Below are positions 1 through 6,785 of a stretch of DNA of 41,807 nucleotides, one piece after another. The DNA lies in the NCBI GenBank assembly GCA_021811865.1, contig JAKAQB010000027.1:1-41807 (forward strand), in the 5' to 3' direction. Position numbers and translations under genes: made by a program. Each line of letters begins with the position of its first letter. Within the stretch, counting starts at the first letter, position 1. Under the pieces are notes generated by a model, which was not told where the DNA came from, made no database searches, and was given only the letters and a program-made list of their open reading frames with translations. This DNA is from Actinomycetes bacterium (GTDB taxonomy: Bacteria; Actinomycetota; Acidimicrobiia; Acidimicrobiales; Palsa-688).

Positions 1-292
1 TGATCTGGTTCCAGGGCATCTGGCTGCCCCAGCACGGCTACAGCTTCGTCGACACCCCCCTGTGGGCGGGGATCTACATGATCCCCTGGATGCTCGGCTT
101 CGGCGTCGCCGGGCCGATCTCCGGCAAGCTGTCGGACCGCTACGGCGCCCGGCCCTTCGCCACCGCCGGCATGCTGCTCTCCGCCGCGATGTACGCAGCG
201 ATGATGGCCTTCCCCCCCAACTTCGCCTACTGGCCCTTCGCCGCCGTGATGTTCGTCTCGGGCATCGCCATGGGGCTCTTCGCCTCGCCGAA
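1..292 (+). pseudogene. MFS transporter fragment (DHA2-like), cut at both ends
   Basis: The reading frame is open from base 3 and enters from outside the window. It encodes a hydrophobic stretch with the major-facilitator loop motif GPISGKLSDRYGARPF, two or three membrane segments and then MGLFASPN, typical of drug:H+ antiporter-2 proteins around helices 9-11. Similarity stops abruptly at FASPN near base 290. The same frame then continues as low-complexity Pro/Ser sequence, while another frame picks up a universal-stress-protein tail. I read this as a transporter gene broken by a deletion or rearrangement with its C-terminus lost. The MFS call rests on the loop motif and hydrophobicity; the subfamily is an inference. 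Confidence 0.7.
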
Positions 293-293
293 T

Positions 294-519
294 GATGCGA
301 GCTGGCCGGCTTGGTCACCGCCGAGCTCGCCCGGGCCAGGGTGGCCGGCGACTTCACTCGCCGCAGCGGCGAGGTGGCCGCCGAGCTCGAGTGTATGGCG
401 GAAGCCTGTGGTGCCGACCTCCTCATCGTCGGCCGCTCCACCCATCCCCACCTGCACCTCGGCGGCGTCCGCGCCAGCTGCTCGCCCGGGGCCGCATCCC
501 CGTGCTCGTGATCCCATAG
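294..519 (+). pseudogene. universal stress protein C-terminal fragment, frameshifted
   Basis: After a TGA near 293, frame 2 encodes TAELARARVAGDFTRRSG, then a helix and ADLLIVGRSTHPHLHLGGV, the C-terminal half of a UspA-fold protein with its G-x2-G-x9-G-like nucleotide loop region. Frame 2 then turns to nonsense, but frame 1 supplies the expected ending RQLLARGRIPVLVIP and a TAG at 517-519. One missing C near 470 (GTC CGC where GTC CCG CGC is expected) would join the two parts as GGVPRQLLARGRIPVLVIP. No N-terminal half exists; its place is taken by the transporter fragment. This is a doubly damaged gene remnant. Confidence 0.65.
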
Positions 520-594
520 CCACCGCCGCAGCGACGGCGAACCGCCCGACGCCCGACCGGGCCCCTGGAACAGCGGGCGGGCGGTCGTGGTCTG

Positions 595-1073
595 TTGGCC
601 CGCGCTCTCAGCCAGCCTCGCCGCTCCGGGGCCAAACGCCGCCAGCACCAAGACGATCTCGGCGTCGTCGACGCCGAGCTGACCAAGGCAGAAGAAGCCA
701 TCGAACGGCACTTCCTCGCCTTCGAAGCCGGCACCCTCACCGAGACCACCTGCGCACAAGCGCGTCGAGACCCTCGCAGCAAAGATCGCCACCCTCCAAG
801 CCCGCCGCACCCAACTGGCCACCCTGCTCGAAGAAGAACAAGAGCCCCACATCAGCGAAGAGCACCTCCACCAGCTCCGCCGACACGTGACCGAAACCAT
901 CGAGCACGGCGAGCCCGAAGCCCAAGAGGGCCTCCTCCAAGCCCTCGTCGCCCGCATCGAGGTCGAGAGCCGATCCGCGGTACGCCCCTACTTCCGGATG
1001 CCGCTCGACGACACACACCCGACGGCGTCGAACCCCTCCACCAACGGAAAGGTTCGACCACCGTCAGGGTCGG
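595..1073 (+). pseudogene. serine recombinase C-terminal coiled-coil remnant, frameshifted
   Basis: Frame 1 from about 646 encodes DLGVVDAELTKAEEAIERHF and LAFEAGTLTETTC. From about 761 frame 2 continues it with RVETLAAKIATLQARRTQLA, then a basic helix and LLQALVARIEVESRSAVRPY. Together these match the coiled-coil region and C-terminal tail of large serine recombinases (resolvase/invertase superfamily). The catalytic resolvase domain and zinc ribbon are absent, and a frameshift lies near 755-761. The second frame runs into the 3' end of the adjacent tRNA gene. It is clearly a dead fragment. It could equally derive from a transposon-encoded recombinase or an integrative-element integrase. Confidence 0.65.
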
Positions 1074-1145
1074 CGCCCCCGGCAGGACTCGAACCTGCAT
1101 CTGCTCTTTAGGAGAGAGCTGCTCTATCCCTTAAGCGACGGGGGC
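1074..1145 (-). tRNA. tRNA-Arg (anticodon CCT)
   Basis: Read on the minus strand, a full cloverleaf folds. The acceptor stem GCCCCCG pairs perfectly with CGGGGGC. The D stem is GCTT/GAGC with a GG-containing loop. The anticodon stem GCTCT/AGAGC encloses the loop CTCCTAA, giving anticodon CCT. The T stem GCAGG/CCTGC encloses TTCGAGT. The discriminator is G and CCA is not encoded. It would read AGG arginine codons, which are rare in such a GC-rich genome. The 3' end faces the recombinase remnant, so this tRNA is a plausible past integration site. Confidence 0.93.
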
Positions 1146-1333
1146 GTGCCGGCGGGGGCTGGAGCGACCAAGGCTATCGTTGGCACAAGGGGTTCGTAGA
1201 TCGTCCCTCCAGGAAGCAACTTCTCGCGTGACGATGCTGGATATCTGGCTCCGGTCATCGCCCGGGCCGGGTTGCGGCGCCGGTGAAGCCGTAGTCGGGC
1301 GGGGGGAGAAGAGCGGGAGGCCTTTCTCTTGAG

Positions 1334-1531
1334 CTATGCGTCGTCTTCGTCGTCGTCTTGGGCGTCCCACGCCGTGTTGCGTTCCTCGACGCGCTCCCGC
1401 CAATGCTCGGCCGCTTCTCGCGTCGGGTACGGCCCCATCCGGTCCTGACGCCGGCACTCCGTCCGCTTCTCGACCCTGCCGTGCTTGAAGCAGTAGAACC
1501 ACTCGCCGTGGGGGTCGCCGAGATCGCTCAT
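1334..1531 (-). CDS. small conserved actinobacterial protein, function unknown
   Basis: A 65-residue protein with ATG start and TAG stop. It contains EWFYCFKHGRVEKRTECR, then DRMGPYPTREAAEHWRERVE, and ends in an acidic tail (WDAQDDDEDDA). The aromatic start, the two Cys/His positions (C, H, C) and the GPYPTREAAE helix resemble small conserved proteins common in Actinobacteria with no assigned function. The C-x2-H and later Cys could hold a metal, but that is a guess. It has no strong ribosome binding site and lies just downstream of the AbiEi/DUF559 gene on the same strand. Confidence 0.6.
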   Translation of the reverse strand: MSDLGDPHGEWFYCFKHGRVEKRTECRRQDRMGPYPTREAAEHWRERVEERNTAWDAQDDDEDDA

Positions 1532-1587
1532 CCCGGCGAGCCTAGAGCCCGCACCGAACGCCGATCACGGCGTCGCCGTCGCCCGGG

Positions 1588-2517
1588 TCAGCCGGCTGCC
1601 CGTTCGGCGGCGAGCGCCTGGCGGATCTCGTTGACCACCCGCGCGCCGTCACCGACCACGTCCCGCCAGCTGTAGACGAGAAGGATCTTGCCCTCGAGGC
1701 GGAGGCGGTTACGCCGACGTTCGTCCCCCGCCTTCTGTTCTGGCGAATGGTGGTAGGCGTAGCCGTCCACCTCGACGAACAGGATCGGGCTCAGCTGGAA
1801 GTCGATGCGGTAGCACCCGTCGGGGCCGGCCTCGACCTCGACGCTCACTGGACGCAGGCGCGCCGACGCGAGGAGGCGGAGGAACCTGCCTTCGAGGACG
1901 CTCGCCGGCGGAGCGGAGACGAACCCACGCCGCCGTAGCGCAGCCAGGAGCCTCGCTGCGCCGGAACGGCCCCGCCCCCCAGTCGCGTCGATGTGGGCTT
2001 CCAGCGCCCCTACGCTGACCAGCGCGCTGGACAGCCCCCGGTCGATTGCCTCGTCCAGCTCGGAGGGTGCGACGACCAGGGCGAGATCCTCGAGCGTCCT
2101 CATGGGATCGGTGCACGGCAAGCCGGCGCGCAGGACGGGGTGGTCGCACATGCAACGAGAACGGTGGACGGCGACGCCTGGCAGGCGCGTGCTCGCCCCG
2201 ACAGGCACGGTGACCGCCGGCATCCCCGGCGACGGGACGAGCCTCCACATCCAGGCGGCGGAGCCGTGGGACACGACCGCTTCCGGTCCCGCTGCCAGGT
2301 AGGCGGCCCATATCGCTTGGATGGGCGTGCCGGGCGCGCCACCGGCGCGCACGACGCGGCGCCCGACGGACTCCCACTCCCCCCTGGCGATTCGTACCCG
2401 CACGTCGGCCTCGCCGACGCCGAGGGCCACCAGCTGGGCGCGCGAAACCATGCCGTGCTGCTGTTTGGAACGGAACTGAACCTCCTGCCACAGCTTCGGG
2501 TGCATGGTGCTAAGCAT
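1588..2517 (-). CDS. AbiEi-type N-terminal domain / DUF559 endonuclease-like protein
   Basis: A protein of about 305 residues. The N-terminus (QQHGMVSRAQLVALGVGEAD then RIARGEWESVGRRVV) is the winged-helix domain found in AbiEi-type antitoxins. The C-terminus (IDFQLSPILFVEVDGYAYHH, then a basic helix and KILLVYSWRDVV) is DUF559, a very-short-patch-repair-like PD-(D/E)XK fold in which D and E-x-D are visible. Such fusions are abundant and usually orphan in actinobacterial genomes, and no AbiEii toxin partner is next to it, so a complete toxin-antitoxin pair is not supported. A second ATG at 2505 fits the promoter at 2537-2542 better as a leaderless start; the first ATG at 2517 is listed here. 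Confidence 0.8.
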   Translation of the reverse strand: MLSTMHPKLWQEVQFRSKQQHGMVSRAQLVALGVGEADVRVRIARGEWESVGRRVVRAGGAPGTPIQAIWAAYLAAGPEAVVSHGSAAWMWRLVPSPGMPAVTVPVGASTRLPGVAVHRSRCMCDHPVLRAGLPCTDPMRTLEDLALVVAPSELDEAIDRGLSSALVSVGALEAHIDATGGRGRSGAARLLAALRRRGFVSAPPASVLEGRFLRLLASARLRPVSVEVEAGPDGCYRIDFQLSPILFVEVDGYAYHHSPEQKAGDERRRNRLRLEGKILLVYSWRDVVGDGARVVNEIRQALAAERAAG

Positions 2518-2542
2518 TTCAGCGGGTTTCCTATCTTGTCAA
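2513..2542 (-). promoter_or_regulatory. probable promoter of the AbiEi/DUF559 gene
   Basis: The minus strand carries a perfect -35 box TTGACA (2542-2537). It is followed 18 bp later by AATGCT (2518-2513), a weak -10, and seven bases later by the ATG at 2505. That arrangement would give a leaderless message. The -35 is convincing; the -10 is weak. Confidence 0.45.
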
Positions 2543-2581
2543 GCCTTTCCACCCACACTTCTCGAGCACCCAACCTCGAAG

Positions 2582-2660
2582 CGCGCGCGTCCAGGGCAAC
2601 CGCGCGCACAGAGGGCCGGATATCGTCCTCCATGCGCGCGCTACGGCGCCATGCGCGCGG
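2582..2660. repeat. four-box GCGCGC intergenic element, copy A
   Basis: Four GCGCGC boxes begin at 2583, 2602, 2634 and 2653. Boxes 1-2 and 3-4 are each 19 bp apart. The left pair reads towards GCGCGCAC and the right pair towards TGCGCGCG, so the element is roughly dyad-symmetric, with ATATCGTC (2620-2627) in the middle. It aligns without gaps to 31897-31975 at about 71 percent identity (56 of 79 by hand count), with the boxes and ATATCGTC invariant. It lies about 65 bp upstream of the minus-strand gene start at 2517. Confidence 0.75.
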
Positions 2661-2773
2661 ATGCCCTCCTGGAGACCGGTCGACCGGTTTCGAAAGTGGG
2701 CTAAACACCTCGAATCGGCAGACCCATGGGTCTCAGGGTCGCTGCATCGGGCGCCGTCGGGCCCCTCCAGCCC

Positions 2774-2878
2774 CAACCCCGCCCCCCGGCCCCGGCCAGA
2801 ACCCCGGCCCCGGCCCCGGCCCCGGCCCCGGCCCCCGCCCCGGCCCCGGCCCGAACCCCGGCCCCGGCCCCGCCCCGA
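2774..2878. repeat. GGCCCC-type low-complexity tandem repeat
   Basis: About 100 bp of imperfect tandem CCCCGG/GGCCCC hexamers, broken by AGAACC and CGAACC units. On the minus strand it is a G-rich (GGGGCC)n tract able in principle to form G-quadruplex or hairpin structures. It lies downstream of serS and upstream of the AbiEi gene. I see no gene in the rest of the 2518-2913 spacer. Confidence 0.75.
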
Positions 2879-2900
2879 ACCTCCGCTTGGCCGACGCCTT

Positions 2901-2918
2901 GCTAGCGCCAGCGCTAGC
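2901..2918. terminator. palindrome spanning the serS stop codon
   Basis: GCTAGCGC-CA-GCGCTAGC is a perfect 8-bp inverted repeat with a 2-base centre, containing the serS stop codon (2914-2916). No T tract follows on the minus strand, so it is not a classical intrinsic terminator. It may still help end or protect the serS message. Confidence 0.4.
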
Positions 2919-4200
2919 CGGCGATGACCTCCGTCCCGACATAGGGGACGAGCGCCGCCGGCACCCGGACGGTCCCGTCCCCCTGCTGGCCGTGCTCGAC
3001 GATCGCCGCCCACACCCGGGGCGTGGCGAGGCCTGAGCCGTTCAGGGAGTGCACGAGCTCGACGGCGCCGCTGCCCGCACGCCGGAAGCGGATCTGACCC
3101 CGCCGGGCCTGGAAGTCGGTGATGAGCGACACCGACGACGCCTCGAGCCACCGGTCGACGCCAGGTGCGTAGACCTCCAGGTCGAAGACACGCGACGCCG
3201 AGAAGGTCAGGTCGCCGGCGCACAGCTCCACGACGCGGTAGGGCAGCTCGAGGACCTGGAGCGCCTTCTCGCAGTCGCCGAGGAGAAGTGCCAGCTCACT
3301 GTCGGACGCCTCGGGGGTGCAGAGCGACACGAGCTCCACCTTGTGGAACTCGTGCAGGCGCTGCAGGCCCCGGGTGTCGCGACCGGCGGCGCCGGCCTCG
3401 CGCCGCCAGCAGACGGAGTACGCCATCGTCCGCCGGGGCAGGTCGGCCTCGTCGAGGATCTCCCCCTGGGGAAGGCCCATGAGCGCCACCTCGGCGGTCG
3501 GCAGCAGCCACAGCTCGTCGTCGCGCAGGCGGTAGGCCTGCGTGTCGAACTTGGTGAGGTGACCGGTGCGCTCGATGACCTCGGTGCGCACCATGTGGGG
3601 GACGACGGTCTCCTGGTACCGGTCGCGGTGGAGCTCGAGGCCCAGGTTGACCAGGCCGCGCAGGAGGCGCGCACCTCCGCCCCGGAGCACCCCGAACATG
3701 GCGCCGCTCAGCTTGGCGGCCCGTTCCGAGTCCATCACCCCGAGGTCCTCGGCGACCTCCCAGTGCGGCCGGAAGGTCCTGCCCTCGTAGGCGCCGGCGT
3801 CGTAGCCGTGGACCCGGACCACCCGGTTGCAGGACGCGTCGGCGCCGTCAGGTACGACGTCGGCGGGCAGGTTCGGCAGGCGCGCGATGAGGTCATCGAA
3901 GCGCTCCTCCGCCTGCCGCCGCTCGGACTCGAGGCCCTCCAGCCGGGCGCGCCGGTCGGCGAGCGAGGAGCGCAGGGCGCCGGCCTCGTCGTCGTGGCCC
4001 TCCCGCAGGAGCCGGCCGACCTCGGTCGAGCCGGCATTCATGTCCCGGCGGGCCTCGTCGGTGGCGGCGATCGCCGCCCGGCGGGCGAGGGCGGCGGACC
4101 GGGTGTCCTCGACGAGGCGGGGGTCGACTCCCTTGCGAGCAAGGCGGCGGCTGGCCTCCGCGAAGGTGGCGTCGTCGAGCAGCAGCCGGGGGTCGATCAT
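2914..4200 (-). CDS. serS: seryl-tRNA synthetase
   Basis: Charges tRNA-Ser (and tRNA-Sec where present) with serine in the cytoplasm. At 428 residues it has normal length for the family. The N-terminal arm is a long antiparallel coiled coil (about residues 30-105, rich in Arg/Glu/Ala heptads). The class II core shows the serine-binding LLPTAEV, motif 2 (CWRREAGAAGRDTRGL then HEFHKVEL) and motif 3 (NGSGLATPRVW). I chose the ATG giving MIDPRLLLDD because this matches the family N-terminus; longer upstream starts encode low-complexity sequence. The stop lies 8 nt downstream of the neighbouring epimerase-gene boundary in the same orientation. Motif 3 has ATPR where many bacteria have AVGR, a minor divergence. 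Confidence 0.95.
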   Translation of the reverse strand: MIDPRLLLDDATFAEASRRLARKGVDPRLVEDTRSAALARRAAIAATDEARRDMNAGSTEVGRLLREGHDDEAGALRSSLADRRARLEGLESERRQAEERFDDLIARLPNLPADVVPDGADASCNRVVRVHGYDAGAYEGRTFRPHWEVAEDLGVMDSERAAKLSGAMFGVLRGGGARLLRGLVNLGLELHRDRYQETVVPHMVRTEVIERTGHLTKFDTQAYRLRDDELWLLPTAEVALMGLPQGEILDEADLPRRTMAYSVCWRREAGAAGRDTRGLQRLHEFHKVELVSLCTPEASDSELALLLGDCEKALQVLELPYRVVELCAGDLTFSASRVFDLEVYAPGVDRWLEASSVSLITDFQARRGQIRFRRAGSGAVELVHSLNGSGLATPRVWAAIVEHGQQGDGTVRVPAALVPYVGTEVIAG

Positions 4201-4207
4201 ACTGGGC

Positions 4208-5113
4208 CTAGTACTCGGCCCCGCCGGTGGCCCGGAAGTCGTCCCAGGTCTCGGCGAGCCCCTGCTCCAGAGTGTGGCTCGGCTCGAAGCCGGCGGCACG
4301 GGCCCGGCTGGTGTCGACGACGACAGCGGGCATCTCCCCCTTCTTCGCCTCCACGTGGTCGTGCTCGATCGGCCGGCCGACGGCGTCGGAGGTGAGACCT
4401 ACGAGCTCGTTGACCGAAACCGACCGCCCGGCGCCGACCGTGAGCACGGTCGGGCCGGCGAGGGTGAGGCCGAGGAGCAGGGATGCGACGGCGTCGGTGA
4501 CGTAGAGGTAGTCCCGGCGCTGCTCGCCATCGCCGTAGATGTGGAGGGTGTCGTCGTTGAGCACGGCCCGCATGAGGCGGGCGACGATGCTGTCCTTCAC
4601 CTGCATGCCCCGACCGTAGATGTTCGTGAAGCGCAGGGCCACCGTCGGCATGCCGTAGCTCCCGCTGTAGCAGCACAGGAGCATCTCGGCGGCGGCCTTG
4701 GTCGCCCCGTAGGGCGTGAGTGGTCGTGGCGGGATCGTCTCGTCGATCATGCGGCCGCCGACGTCGCCGCAGACAGCGTTGGTGGAGGCGAACACGAACG
4801 GGCCGGCGCCGACATCCCGGCTGCGCTCGAGGAGCGACTCGGTGACAGCGACGTTGTTGGCGAAGACGCCGTGGGGGTCGTTCATCGACTGCAGCACGGA
4901 CGTGGAGGCCGCCAGATGGATGATACCGTCGGTTCCGGGCCGAACAGCGGTGGCGACGACCTCGGGATCGCGCAGATCGCCGACGACGCAGTCGACTCCG
5001 GGGTCCCGGAAGGGTTTGCGATCCACCACGATCGGCTCGTCGCCGCGCCGGACAAGAGCCTCCACCACGTGGGTGCCGATGAAGCCCGAACCCCCGGTGA
5101 CCACGATCCGCAT
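4208..5113 (-). CDS. NAD-dependent epimerase/dehydratase (extended SDR)
   Basis: A 301-residue extended short-chain dehydrogenase/reductase, probably acting on a nucleotide sugar. The start ATG has AGGAG eight bases upstream and opens with MRIVVTGGSGFIG, the GxxGxxG NAD-binding motif. The catalytic Ser/Thr region is FASTNAVCGD and the Tyr-Lys pair is in PYGATKAAAE. RRDYLYVTDAV matches the UDP-sugar epimerase substrate-binding segment. The family includes UDP-glucose 4-epimerase and dTDP-glucose 4,6-dehydratase; the exact substrate cannot be read from sequence. It lies upstream of serS and divergent from a glycosyltransferase, consistent with supplying an activated sugar to the surface-glycan block. 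Confidence 0.88.
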   Translation of the reverse strand: MRIVVTGGSGFIGTHVVEALVRRGDEPIVVDRKPFRDPGVDCVVGDLRDPEVVATAVRPGTDGIIHLAASTSVLQSMNDPHGVFANNVAVTESLLERSRDVGAGPFVFASTNAVCGDVGGRMIDETIPPRPLTPYGATKAAAEMLLCCYSGSYGMPTVALRFTNIYGRGMQVKDSIVARLMRAVLNDDTLHIYGDGEQRRDYLYVTDAVASLLLGLTLAGPTVLTVGAGRSVSVNELVGLTSDAVGRPIEHDHVEAKKGEMPAVVVDTSRARAAGFEPSHTLEQGLAETWDDFRATGGAEY

Positions 5114-5273
5114 CGAGTTGCTCCTGTCTTGGGCCTCCCGGTGCACGTCCGGGTCACGGTCCGGCGTCCGAACCGGGTCGAGCCGAACGGCTGCACCGTC
5201 GCCGCCGCACCGTCGCCGGGCGGCGCCGGGCTCCGCCCACGCTAGCAAGCCGGTCGGCAGCGCTTCACCTTGG

Positions 5274-5279
5274 TAAGAT
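5274..5279 (+). promoter_or_regulatory. -10 box for a leaderless GT2 gene
   Basis: TAAGAT lies 9 bases before the GTG start at 5289 with no Shine-Dalgarno between them. This spacing is typical of actinobacterial leaderless transcripts. No good -35 box is visible. Confidence 0.45.
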
Positions 5280-5288
5280 TCGTGTCCC

Positions 5289-6143
5289 GTGACCGACATC
5301 AACACGCCGGCGGCGGCACCTTCCGCTCCGCCCCGGACGCGTGACCGCCTGGAGGCCGCCCGGGTCAACGATGAGGCGGTGGAGCGCTTCCGCCGGGAGC
5401 ATCCCGAGACCCTGCCCCCCGTCACCGTGGTGATCCCCGCCTACAACGAGGGGGCGTCGGTAGCCCGGGTCGTGGCGACGGTGCCGGGGCAGCTGTGCGG
5501 GTTCGACGTGGCCGTGCTCGTCGTCGACGACGGCTCGGCTGACGACACCGCCGAGCAGGCCCGCCGGGCCGGCGCCCTCGTCGCCCCGCTGGGTGCCAAC
5601 ACCGGCCAGGGCAATGCCTTCAAGGTGGCGTACCGGTTGGCGTGCACCGGTGGCGCCCGCTACATCGCCACCGCCGACGCCGACGGCCAGTTCGACCCCC
5701 CGGAGCTGGAGCGGCTGCTGTCGATGATCGTCGCCGGCGAGGCCGACTTCGTCACCGGCTCCCGGAGGCTCGGCGTCGCCCACACGGACGACTCGGTGCG
5801 GGCCCTCGGCGTGGTCGTGTTCGGCCGGCTGATCAGCGTCCTCACCGGCGTGCGCATCACGGATCCGGCCAACGGACTGCGGGCCATGCGGGCGGAGGTC
5901 GCCTCCGCGCTCGACCTCCGCCAGATGCAGTACCAGAGCTCCGAGCTGCTCATCAGCGTGATCGCCAACGGCTTTCGCGTGCGCGAGGCGCCGGTGACCA
6001 TGCGCAAGCGCAACGAGGGCGCCTCCAAGAAGGGAGGCAACCTCGTCTACGGCTGGCGCTTCACCAAGGTCGTGGTCACGACCTGGTGGCGGCTCCGCCC
6101 CCTCGCCCGCGAGAACCTCCCCGCGCGTCAGGGCCTTTGGTGA
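5289..6143 (+). CDS. GT2 glycosyltransferase (dolichyl/polyprenyl-phosphate sugar synthase-like)
   Basis: A 284-residue GT-A fold enzyme expected to move a sugar from a nucleotide donor to a lipid phosphate at the inner face of the membrane. The core begins VTVVIPAYNEGASVARV. It is followed by VLVVDDGSADDT, TADADGQFDPPEL (the metal-binding DxD) and VTGSRRLG, and later DPANGLRAMR. No membrane anchor is visible at the C-terminus, unlike some DPM1-type proteins. The GTG start is 9 bases after a TAAGAT box. Its 3' end overlaps the convergent gtrA-like gene by 68 bp. With GtrA and GT-C neighbours it fits a lipid-carrier sugar pathway. Confidence 0.87.
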   Translation: MTDINTPAAAPSAPPRTRDRLEAARVNDEAVERFRREHPETLPPVTVVIPAYNEGASVARVVATVPGQLCGFDVAVLVVDDGSADDTAEQARRAGALVAPLGANTGQGNAFKVAYRLACTGGARYIATADADGQFDPPELERLLSMIVAGEADFVTGSRRLGVAHTDDSVRALGVVVFGRLISVLTGVRITDPANGLRAMRAEVASALDLRQMQYQSSELLISVIANGFRVREAPVTMRKRNEGASKKGGNLVYGWRFTKVVVTTWWRLRPLARENLPARQGLW

Positions 6144-6540
6144 AGACCACCAGCTCGTAGGCGACGAACTTCCCGACGAAGAACACGCCGGCAACGGCCA
6201 GGTAGGCGAGCGCGACGACCACGACGCGGAGGCCCTGGGCGGCGGTGAGGTGCTTGGCCCAGTGCTCGGTGTAGCCGGTGACGACGGCCGACATACCGAA
6301 GCTGGCGAGCGAGACGAGGGCGTAGAGGAGGATCTCGTCCCGCCGGCTGCGCCCGTCGCGGTCCTTCCATGCCCAGCGGCGGTTGAGGACGTAGTTGGGG
6401 ACGGCACCGCCGATGAAGCCGATCAGCGAGGCGAGGGTCGTACCGGTGTGGAGGGCGCCGAACGCTCCGGCGAAGCACAGCTCCGACGTGAAGGCGGCGA
6501 TGACCGAGCCGGCGGAGTAACCCGTGACCTTGCGGACCAT
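6076..6540 (-). CDS. GtrA-like membrane protein
   Basis: About 154 residues with four predicted membrane helices: KVTGYSAGSVIAAFTSELCF, then TLASLIGFIGGAVPNYVLNR, then LLYALVSLASFGMSAVV and VVALAYLAVAGVFFVGKFV. The segment NYVLNRRWAWKDR is the signature of the GtrA family, which is thought to help lipid-linked sugars across the membrane. The family's usual N-terminus matches the ATG at 6540. The frame stays open to a TTG at 6780, just after the upstream gene's stop, and would add an Ala-rich leader containing a 12-bp repeat (AGTVAGTVAG), so the start is uncertain. It is downstream of the GT-C gene and overlaps the convergent GT2 gene. Confidence 0.82.
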   Translation of the reverse strand: MVRKVTGYSAGSVIAAFTSELCFAGAFGALHTGTTLASLIGFIGGAVPNYVLNRRWAWKDRDGRSRRDEILLYALVSLASFGMSAVVTGYTEHWAKHLTAAQGLRVVVVALAYLAVAGVFFVGKFVAYELVVFTKGPDARGGSRGRGGGAATRS

Positions 6541-6785
6541 GGGGTGTTGCCGGACGGCGCCGAAGCGGCCTCCGGGCCCCGCGACGGTCCCCGCGACGGT
6601 CCCCGCGACGGGCCCCGCCGCGACGGCCCCGACGACGGCCGCAGCGGTGGCAGCGTCGGTGAGCCCTGCGGCGGCCGCCGCCGCAGCGGTGGCGACCTCC
6701 CCAGGCGCGGCGGTGCCGCCTGCAGTGGGGCCGGCGCGGCTCCGCTCGGGCTGCGATCGCCCGGAGTCGTCGCTCGTCAACGCGC

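Noticed and set aside
1021..1111. Protein-like tail ending PPAGLEPASAL after the recombinase remnant
   Set aside because: This is antisense translation of the tRNA gene, a known artefact, not part of a protein.
1588..2517. A full AbiE abortive-infection toxin-antitoxin pair
   Set aside because: Only the AbiEi-type N-domain is present, fused to DUF559. No AbiEii nucleotidyltransferase gene is adjacent.
2531..3223. Arg/Gly-rich minus-strand frame through the GGGGCC tract
   Set aside because: It is a low-complexity frame overlapping the end of serS, with no start signal or similarity.
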